NCBI RefSeq assembly: GCF_965237655.1
Contig: NZ_CBDEGB010000002.1
Span: forward strand, 372,001-436,000
Direction: 5' to 3'
DNA from: Poriferisodalis sp965237655
GTDB lineage: Bacteria > Actinomycetota > Acidimicrobiia > Acidimicrobiales > Poriferisodalaceae
Length of the DNA stretch: 64,000 bases
Shown: piece by piece, positions 35,305 through 41,149 of the stretch
Numbering within the stretch: the stretch's first letter is position 1
Layout of the letters: each line of letters opens with the position of its first letter
Notes under the pieces: model-generated
Seen by the model: only the letters and a program-made list of their open reading frames with translations
Told to the model about the DNA's origin: nothing
Databases searched by the model: none
Program-made: the position numbers and the translations under genes

Positions 35305-36291
35305 ATGGAGGCCGCGGCCCTCGGTACGCCCGAAGTCCTGATCTGCGAAGCGCGATGGAATGGCCCCGTGCCGGCGTGCCCGCACTGCGGCGGCATGAGG
35401 TTGTCGGTGGTTGCCCCTGATGGCTCGGCGTGGACCAAGTGGCGCTGCGCGGCTTGTCGCAAGCGGTTCACCGCTGCGACCAGAACGCGCATGCACGCGA
35501 CGAAGCTCTCCCCGGCCGATTGGCTCCGCATCGTCGAGATCGACACTCTCTTTGCGGCAACGATCGCTGCCGCAGTCAGCGTGTCGCTGGTGACCGCCCG
35601 CAAGATCGTGGCGCTGCTTGCGCCGGTGGCGGAATGCGGGAGGTCCGAGCGTCTCCAGTTCCTCGTGGCGGCTCGCTCGACGCGCCCGGCGTCGCAGGAC
35701 GGGTGGCAGCGCGATCAGCTGTCGGTGATTCTGCGCGCACAAGACAATCCGCTGCGGTCTCTGAGCGCAGGGGCTAAGGCGACCATGAACGCGCTGCGAG
35801 CTCGGCCCTTCGGGGCTACTGCGGCGAAACTCGCGCATCTCAGTGGGGTGTCGTATGCACAGACGCTGCGCTGCTTGGCCTCGCTCGAAGAGCGTGGCTT
35901 CGCTGCAGGCTCACCCGAAACGATCAGCTGGGGCAACGGGACCAGGAAGGTGACGCTGTGGCGGCTGTCCTGGTCCGAAGGCTGCATGCGTGTCCTTGGG
36001 TACCTGCGTGAGGTTCCGACCCGGCGGCCCGACGATCTCGAAGATCGTGTTCCTGAGAGGTACTGGCACTGCTTCTGGTCCGGGGCGGCGGCCGAGACGC
36101 TTCGCATCTCTCAGCACGGTCTGCATATTGCAGAGACCATGATCGGGGGTCGGGATCCCTGTGCTCGAGCCTGGGCTCTGTCGAATCTTCCCATCAGCGT
36201 GCTGCGCGAGTGCCGCACGGTTCGAGGATGCGACACCGGCTTGACAGCCGAGATGATCGACGCCGAGATCACGAGACGCGTTGCAGCGTGA
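35305..36291 (+). CDS. Zinc-ribbon/winged-helix AbiEi-like protein (candidate antitoxin)
   Basis: A 328-residue protein with three recognisable parts. Residues 15-105 match the start of IS1595-type transposases: a zinc ribbon (Cys25-x2-Cys28 and Cys48-x2-Cys51) then a helix-turn-helix. Residues about 150-220 form a winged helix (FGATAAKLAHLSGVSYAQTL). Residues about 245-325 resemble the C-terminal region found in proteins preceding AbiEii-like transferases (PERYWHCFWSG through the final helix). No DDE catalytic domain follows, so it is not an intact transposase. Its stop overlaps the next gene's ATG by 1 nt. Role as antitoxin and autorepressor is inferred. Confidence 0.7.
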   Translation: MEAAALGTPEVLICEARWNGPVPACPHCGGMRLSVVAPDGSAWTKWRCAACRKRFTAATRTRMHATKLSPADWLRIVEIDTLFAATIAAAVSVSLVTARKIVALLAPVAECGRSERLQFLVAARSTRPASQDGWQRDQLSVILRAQDNPLRSLSAGAKATMNALRARPFGATAAKLAHLSGVSYAQTLRCLASLEERGFAAGSPETISWGNGTRKVTLWRLSWSEGCMRVLGYLREVPTRRPDDLEDRVPERYWHCFWSGAAAETLRISQHGLHIAETMIGGRDPCARAWALSNLPISVLRECRTVRGCDTGLTAEMIDAEITRRVAA

Positions 36292-37061
36292 TGAGCAGCC
36301 TCGACGACTTGGCCGAAGTCCTGCCCGAGAGCCTGCGGCGACTCTGGCCACTGGCCGCACAGTGCGCTGAGCAAACCGACGGCGTCTTGATGGGTGGCAC
36401 GGCGGTCGCCATTCACTTGCAGCATCGAGTGTCCGAAGACCTCGACGTGATGACGCTGAGAGCGTTCTCCGGCAAGTCGATCGAGCGTCATCTCCGCGAG
36501 GCAGCGGAGTCTGTCGAGACCATCGAAGTGGCGAGCAACATGTTTCACGGGGTCGTCGACGGTGTGAAGATCGACGTGTTCCGAGCGCTGGCCAGCAACG
36601 ATGTCGATCCCTCCCAGATGAGGTGGATCCAGCAGGGTGAAGAGATCAACGGAATGCGTGTCGGGTCCATTCCGGATCTGATGGCAACGAAGCTCGACGC
36701 CATCTTGCGCCGGGCGAAAATGCGCGACTACATCGACATTGCTGCGCTCGACCAGACCGGGGCATGCCGCTTGGAGACCGGGCTGACCTTCTACTGCCAG
36801 CGCTACGGATATGGCCATCCGCCCCATGTTCTCGGGCAGATCATCAGGCTGCTCGAATCGCCCGGCACTCTCCCGTCCGATCCCGGCTTCGGGCAGATGT
36901 GCGACGAGGCGCTGCAACACCTCGCCGCACGAGTGCCTGAGGTCCAGGACCACCTCGCTGACATGCGCGATCGAGCGGCGAACGAGATCGAATCAGCTGC
37001 GCTCAAGCGTGCTCGAGACGCTGGTGCCGAACCCGGCCGGCAATCCGACGGCGGCGATTAG
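36291..37061 (+). CDS. AbiEii-like nucleotidyltransferase (candidate toxin)
   Basis: A 256-residue DUF1814/AbiEii family protein. Its nucleotidyltransferase motif is GGTAVAIHLQHRVSEDLD (residues 35-52, with Asp50 and Asp52 as metal ligands), followed by a second conserved segment KIDVFRALAS and the SIPDLMATKLDAILRR helix with RDYIDIAAL. AbiE-type transferases are toxins that modify tRNA or other targets and protect against phage. Coupled overlap (TGATG) with the upstream zinc-ribbon protein supports a toxin-antitoxin pair. It borders the CRISPR locus, in keeping with a defence island. Confidence 0.8.
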   Translation: MSSLDDLAEVLPESLRRLWPLAAQCAEQTDGVLMGGTAVAIHLQHRVSEDLDVMTLRAFSGKSIERHLREAAESVETIEVASNMFHGVVDGVKIDVFRALASNDVDPSQMRWIQQGEEINGMRVGSIPDLMATKLDAILRRAKMRDYIDIAALDQTGACRLETGLTFYCQRYGYGHPPHVLGQIIRLLESPGTLPSDPGFGQMCDEALQHLAARVPEVQDHLADMRDRAANEIESAALKRARDAGAEPGRQSDGGD

Positions 37062-37131
37062 CTGCCCCTGGCAGGCAAGCTGCGTGCGTTCAACGAGGCG
37101 CAATGGCCGCTTACACCGCAGACCTCACAGA

Positions 37132-37560
37132 TCACGCGTGTGTGTCGTTGTCCTCGTCTGGTCCGCTGAGCCCGCGAAATGGGGTGGGAAGGCTCGATCT
37201 GCAGCGGCTCGACCAGCGTCGCGCGCAGGCGGTGCTGGATGCGATGGCTGAGGTGGACGTCGTCGGAGTCGATGCCCGCGGCGGCGCAGGAGTCGGTGAC
37301 GTGGATCGCGACATCGGCAGCGGCCGTGGCAGGTGAGGACGGGACGTCGTGGTCAAAGCCGTCAAACGGGAGGTTGGCGGTGTAGGTACCGGCTTGGCGG
37401 CAGATGTGGACCTCAGAGATATCGATGCCGGCGGTAAGCGCGGTCTATGTGTTTTGCTCGTCCGAAGGCAGCCGCGCAACGAGATGTGCGATGTCGTGCT
37501 CGCGGTGCGGCGGGGTACCTAACGGCTTCAGTTCACGACGGTCCCACAGGTGTCACGGCG
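37132..37560 (-). pseudogene. Decayed minus-strand coding region, family not recognised
   Basis: Reading the minus strand gives a protein-like frame interrupted by a TAG near 37445. The part before the stop includes LWDRRELKPLGTPPHREHDI and LVARLPSDEQNT; the part after includes GIDISEVHICRQAGTYTANL and AAADVAIHVTDSCAAAGID. Third-position GC is high in this frame, as in real genes, but there is no intact start. I do not recognise the family. Confidence 0.4.
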
Positions 37561-37585
37561 ATGCTGGGTGGCCCCGTGCCTTGTT

Positions 37586-37626
37586 TTGCGTAGTGTGTGA
37601 GTCACATTTGCGGCGTGCAGTAATTT
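37586..37626 (+). promoter_or_regulatory. Candidate Cascade target site upstream of a small ORF
   Basis: Positions 37589-37615 match the spacer-like sequence at 38043-38069 at 23 of 27 bases, with mismatches at guide positions 3, 12, 20 and 24. The 3 nt on the 5' side are TTG, agreeing with the TTN PAM known for type I-G systems. No repeat-like sequence flanks this copy, as expected for a target. Alternatively the shared TGTG-N3-CACA core is an operator of an unknown regulator. Confidence 0.55.
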
Positions 37627-37654
37627 GTCACAGTCGCTTGATCTCTCGGCTGAA

Positions 37655-37695
37655 TGCTACGGTAGAGGCCCAGCCAGCAGTTACCAAGGAGGTGA
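37655..37695 (+). promoter_or_regulatory. Extended -10 promoter and near-perfect Shine-Dalgarno
   Basis: TGCTACGGT (37655-37663) is an extended -10 element; a -35-like TTGATC lies at 37638-37643 with short spacing. AAGGAGGTGA (37686-37695) is a near-perfect ribosome site 2 nt before the ATG at 37698. Such a strong site before a tiny ORF is unusual in this window. Confidence 0.6.
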
Positions 37696-37697
37696 AC

Positions 37698-37976
37698 ATG
37701 CGAGCGGTACTCGGACGGTTCTCGATTGATGAAGTCTGCTGCGGCGGGGTTGTCGTGCGAGGGCTCTGCACAGAATCGCTTGAGGTCATCACCGACAGCG
37801 ATGATTGTGATCTGGTTCAGTCACCAGCTCCAAGCACAAGCGTTTCTGGTGTCGGCTCGAGTTCAGGCCGCGTATCCGAGACTGCGCCTTATTTGTTCGC
37901 AATCTTGCTGCAACTGCTCGCCCGAGGCTGGGCCACGCTCTGGTGTATCGGGTGCGGTCACGCCGAACTTGCGTAG
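37698..37976 (+). CDS. Small ORF, candidate toxin (creT-like)
   Basis: A 92-codon frame starting MRAVLGRFSIDEVCCGGVV and ending LWCIGCGHAELA, with seven Cys, a hydrophobic segment (YLFAILLQLLARGWATLW) and lower third-position GC (about 60%) than neighbouring genes. It has the strongest ribosome site seen in the window. It could encode a short membrane-active peptide, or only its first codons may matter, as in archaeal CreT, an RNA toxin that traps a rare tRNA through a strong ribosome site and early rare codons. No AGA pair is present; codon 2 is CGA. It lies between a putative Cascade target and a crRNA-like RNA. Function is inferred from arrangement alone. Confidence 0.45.
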   Translation: MRAVLGRFSIDEVCCGGVVVRGLCTESLEVITDSDDCDLVQSPAPSTSVSGVGSSSGRVSETAPYLFAILLQLLARGWATLWCIGCGHAELA

Positions 37977-38015
37977 TTGGCCCACGCATCCGTGCAGTGG
38001 TGACTGCCGTTGCAT

Positions 38016-38111
38016 GGGCTTTGCCCTTGCCCTCATTGAAGACGGAGTGTGTGGGTCACATCTGCTGCGCTGCGTCGCTGCTCGCCGGAAGATTTTTTTC
38101 GGCCTCCATTG
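38016..38111 (+). ncRNA. CRISPR-repeat-like RNA (creA-like): pseudo-repeat, pseudo-spacer, pseudo-repeat
   Basis: Pseudo-repeat 1 is a GGGC/GCCC hairpin (38016-38032) followed by TCATTGAAGA; 13 nt (GCCCTCATTGAAG, 38029-38041) equal the 3' end of the CRISPR repeat (GCCCTTCATTGAAG) with one base deleted. The pseudo-spacer begins at 38043 and is about 36-38 nt. Pseudo-repeat 2 is a GCCG/CGGC hairpin (38084-38103) followed by CTCCATTG, versus CTTCATTG in the repeat. Array spacers are 35-39 nt, so spacing agrees. The guide's first 27 nt match 37589-37615. A separate promoter was not identified. Confidence 0.55.
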
Positions 38112-38231
38112 TTTCGCAGCGGCGCCGCTTCAAAGCAGGACCCGCGTCGCGCGTTGGTATTCGTGTCACACCCCTCGTTCATAGTTGAAATCACTTGATT
38201 GGTGGCTTCGTGCCGCCGGAAAGGACAGCAA

Positions 38232-39458
38232 ATGTCTGAGTTGACCTACGAGACACTGCGGGAGGCAGTGGCGGGCGGAGCAGTCGCGCTTCGTTCGATC
38301 CTGGGCCTGCAACCGGCTGACGGCAAAGGCGGGAAGGTGTTCCCGCCCACTTACGTTCCGTCAAGCGGTGCCGCGCACAAGTACGCGATCGAGGAGCGCC
38401 AGATCGGGGACAGCGTGGTTACCACCGTGCTGTTGGACTCGGTGGCTTCCCAGGCGAACCGTGCAGAGCTGGGTTTGCTCGAAGGCGCCGAGTCCGGGGA
38501 ATTGGGGTTTCCCGTTGCGTACGTCGACTTCAGCGACGCCGAAGGTGTCGAGGACATCGGTCGGGTGACCGTGCTCGAAGCACCGCACCGGCTGGCCGAT
38601 GCCATTTTCCGCGACAGTCTGCTCGATGGAACCTTGTTCCGACTGTCCGACGTGGGACGAGCCATTACCGACGCTCATCCGCGCAACGCAACTGCGATGT
38701 TCCGCTATGCGCCCACGGCGCTGCTGTTCGGCCAATGGGATTCCACGGGCCCGAAGGGCGGGCTTGGTGCGAAGTTCCAGCGGGCGTTCGTCTCTGAAAT
38801 TGTCGGACTCGATGCGAAGCGCGGCAACAAGGTCGGGAGTCGCATCGATCCGCTGCAGATTGAGCGCAATGCGGCCACGGTCTATGAGCACAGCGACGCC
38901 GAGCAGCGGTGGACGCTCGAGAAGGAGGACGCAGCGCAGGAGAAGGGCAAGCCCAAGACTGCCGGTTCGGACGGACGTCCCTCCGAGGTAAATCACGGCA
39001 ACATCGCTCCCTCGATCGATGAACTCGCCGGTGGTGTGACGATCTCGTCGGCGCGGCAGACCACGGTTCTGTCGCTTGCGGCGCTTCGCCGATTGGGCTT
39101 CGCGGGCGCCACCCGAGATGCTGCTGTTGAAGCCCGCACGTCTGTGGCAGCGCTTGGCGTAGCTGCGATGGCGTATGGGCACGAGATGGATTTCGACTTG
39201 CGCTCACGCTGCTTGCTGATCCCAGAGCACGCGCCATCGATCGAGATCGTTGGCCGAAACGGTGGGGCACCCGTGGTCGTCGACATCGACCGGGACGTAA
39301 GTGCCCGTTTGGTCGAACAAGCCGCTAGTGCTGCAGCCCGAGCAGGGATCGGCTGGGAGACCGAGGAGATCCGGCTGGTCCCGGCGCCGAAGCTGATTGA
39401 GTTGCTGCGTCGCAGCCGCGATGTGTCGGCACGCGAGGGCGTCTCGGAGTCGGCGTGA
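38232..39458 (+). CDS. csb1: Type I-G Cascade backbone protein Csb1 (Cas7)
   Basis: A 408-residue RAMP-family protein that would form the repeated backbone binding the crRNA spacer in the type I-G effector. It shows the Csb1 pattern: VFPPTYVPSSGAAHKYAIE, DSVASQANRAELGL, FRYAPTALLFGQWDSTGPKGG and RAFVSEIVGLDA, then a C-terminal RSRCLLIPEH region. The ATG at 38232 has AAGGA upstream. It is first in a tightly packed cas operon (4-nt overlap with csb2), and its upstream region holds the CreTA-like element. Confidence 0.92.
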   Translation: MSELTYETLREAVAGGAVALRSILGLQPADGKGGKVFPPTYVPSSGAAHKYAIEERQIGDSVVTTVLLDSVASQANRAELGLLEGAESGELGFPVAYVDFSDAEGVEDIGRVTVLEAPHRLADAIFRDSLLDGTLFRLSDVGRAITDAHPRNATAMFRYAPTALLFGQWDSTGPKGGLGAKFQRAFVSEIVGLDAKRGNKVGSRIDPLQIERNAATVYEHSDAEQRWTLEKEDAAQEKGKPKTAGSDGRPSEVNHGNIAPSIDELAGGVTISSARQTTVLSLAALRRLGFAGATRDAAVEARTSVAALGVAAMAYGHEMDFDLRSRCLLIPEHAPSIEIVGRNGGAPVVVDIDRDVSARLVEQAASAAARAGIGWETEEIRLVPAPKLIELLRRSRDVSAREGVSESA

Positions 39459-41149
39459 TTGCCATCGAAGTGACGTTGTTGACGGGCCGATACGTCGCCA
39501 CGGCGCATCACGATCGGCGCGAGCACGAGTGGCCGCCGCATCCAGCGCGCCTATTCGCGGCGCTCGTTGCGACATGGGCGGATTCCGATGATCCCGACCC
39601 CGTCGAACGCCATGCGTTGGAATGGCTCGAAGGCCAGCCTCATCCGGCGATAGCGGCGTCGCGGGACGAGGACGTGGCTGTACGTCGCGCCCTCAGTCAC
39701 TTCGTGCCGGTGAACGACGCAGCAGTGATCGCCGGAGCGCAGTACCGGAACAAGGCCGCGCAGCTCGCAGAGCTCTTCGATCAGTACGAGGACGAGTTGG
39801 AGTCGTCGAAGGGTGAGTTGACCAGCCAGGCTGAGTCGCTCCGGGACCAAATGGACAAGAAGCGTGATGTCGGGTCGATCATCGCATCCGTCGGCAAGAC
39901 GAATCCGGACTCGGCGCGGCAGATGCTTCCAGACGGACGCGGCAAGCAAGAGCGCCAATTCCCGTCGGTCACGCCCGCTGAGCCGAGAGTCGTCTACAGC
40001 TGGACGACATCGCCCGACTCGGAGGTCGCCGCCAGCCTTGACGGCTTGCTCGATCGGGTAGCCCGAGTCGGGCACTCGTCCTCGCTGGTGTCGTGCCGTC
40101 TCGTAGATGACGCGCCACGCCCGACGCTGCGGCCCGGCACCGGCACACGGATGTTGCGCGGCACTCAGCGGGGCCAACTCGAGGCACTGGAACAGATGCA
40201 CCTCTTGCACGCTGGCGTTCGACCGCGTTCGCTGCCATTCGTCGGTGTGTCGTACGGCGACGCTGAGCCAGATGATGGCGAGACCGTCGCTCCACCGAAG
40301 CCTGACATGGCGGGCGAAATGATCGTGTTCGAGTTGCCGCCGTCACAGCGCCGACACCCGATGTCACGTACCGTCGAACTCACGGAAGCGCTACGAGGAG
40401 CGGTATTCCATCACGCGACTGATCCGCTACCCGAAGGCCTGAGCGGCCATCTGCCAGATGGAACCCCGACTCGCGATGACCACATCGCATTCCTTGTGCT
40501 GCCCTTCGTCGGCAGCGAACACGCCGACGGCCGCATCTTGGGGGTTGCTGTGATGTTGCCTGCAGGCCTCGATGCAGTTGCCAGGACAGCGACGCTTCGT
40601 TCTATCGGCAACTGGGAATGGGCTGAGCCAGAGCGTCGATGCCGAATCAAGCTGAGCGGCGGACGAGTGATCGATCTCGAGCGCAAGCAGCCGCCCCTCG
40701 AACTACGCGGTCTGAGACCTCATACGTGGTCACGAACATCGCGTGACTGGGCAACCGCGACGCCGATCGCATTGCCGAAGAACCCAGGCCGGCTAGCGCA
40801 GGGGTCCGCTGCGGCGCGCACACGGGCTTGGACAGCCGCGGAGGAACAAGTTCGCCAGTCGTGTCTGCACGTCGGGCTGCCCGAGCCCGAGCAAGTTGCC
40901 GTGTCGCTCAACCCATTCATTTCCGGGGCACGGCGCACAGCCGCGTACCCCCCATTTGTGCAAGGCAGCCGACGCGGCGAGGGTGTCCGGAGACGCTTGG
41001 TGCACGCCAGGGTGCGATTTGAGCAGGCCATCGAAGGTCCGGTCGTGCTCGGCGCGGGCCGCTTTCTCGGGATGGGCCTCATGCGGCCGATAGAGGGGCC
41101 GCCGACGCAGCATGACTCGGCACAGAGGCGAGATGGCCATGAGCAATGA
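39455..41149 (+). CDS. csb2: Type I-G Csb2 (Cas5-Cas6 type protein)
   Basis: A 564-residue fused RAMP protein. In type I-G, Csb2 combines the Cas5 role (binding the crRNA 5' handle) and the Cas6 role (cutting the repeat). The N-terminus has TGRYVATAHHDRREHEWPPHPARLFAAL, given here as TGRYVATAHHD and EWPPHPARLFAAL, typical of the family. The C-terminus has a glycine-rich RAMP loop (VVLGAGRFLGMGLMRPI). The GTG start at 39455 overlaps the csb1 stop by 4 nt; the gene end overlaps cas3. Confidence 0.9.
   Translation: MIAIEVTLLTGRYVATAHHDRREHEWPPHPARLFAALVATWADSDDPDPVERHALEWLEGQPHPAIAASRDEDVAVRRALSHFVPVNDAAVIAGAQYRNKAAQLAELFDQYEDELESSKGELTSQAESLRDQMDKKRDVGSIIASVGKTNPDSARQMLPDGRGKQERQFPSVTPAEPRVVYSWTTSPDSEVAASLDGLLDRVARVGHSSSLVSCRLVDDAPRPTLRPGTGTRMLRGTQRGQLEALEQMHLLHAGVRPRSLPFVGVSYGDAEPDDGETVAPPKPDMAGEMIVFELPPSQRRHPMSRTVELTEALRGAVFHHATDPLPEGLSGHLPDGTPTRDDHIAFLVLPFVGSEHADGRILGVAVMLPAGLDAVARTATLRSIGNWEWAEPERRCRIKLSGGRVIDLERKQPPLELRGLRPHTWSRTSRDWATATPIALPKNPGRLAQGSAAARTRAWTAAEEQVRQSCLHVGLPEPEQVAVSLNPFISGARRTAAYPPFVQGSRRGEGVRRRLVHARVRFEQAIEGPVVLGAGRFLGMGLMRPIEGPPTQHDSAQRRDGHEQ

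Noticed and set aside
35305..36291. IS1595 transposase gene
   Set aside because: The zinc ribbon and HTH are transposase-like, but no DDE/ISXO2 catalytic domain or terminal inverted repeats are visible, and the rest matches a toxin-antitoxin partner.
38016..38111. Simple remnant of an old CRISPR array
   Set aside because: Not fully excluded, but the pseudo-repeats diverge while keeping hairpins and handle, and the guide matches a PAM-flanked promoter site nearby, which a random remnant would not.
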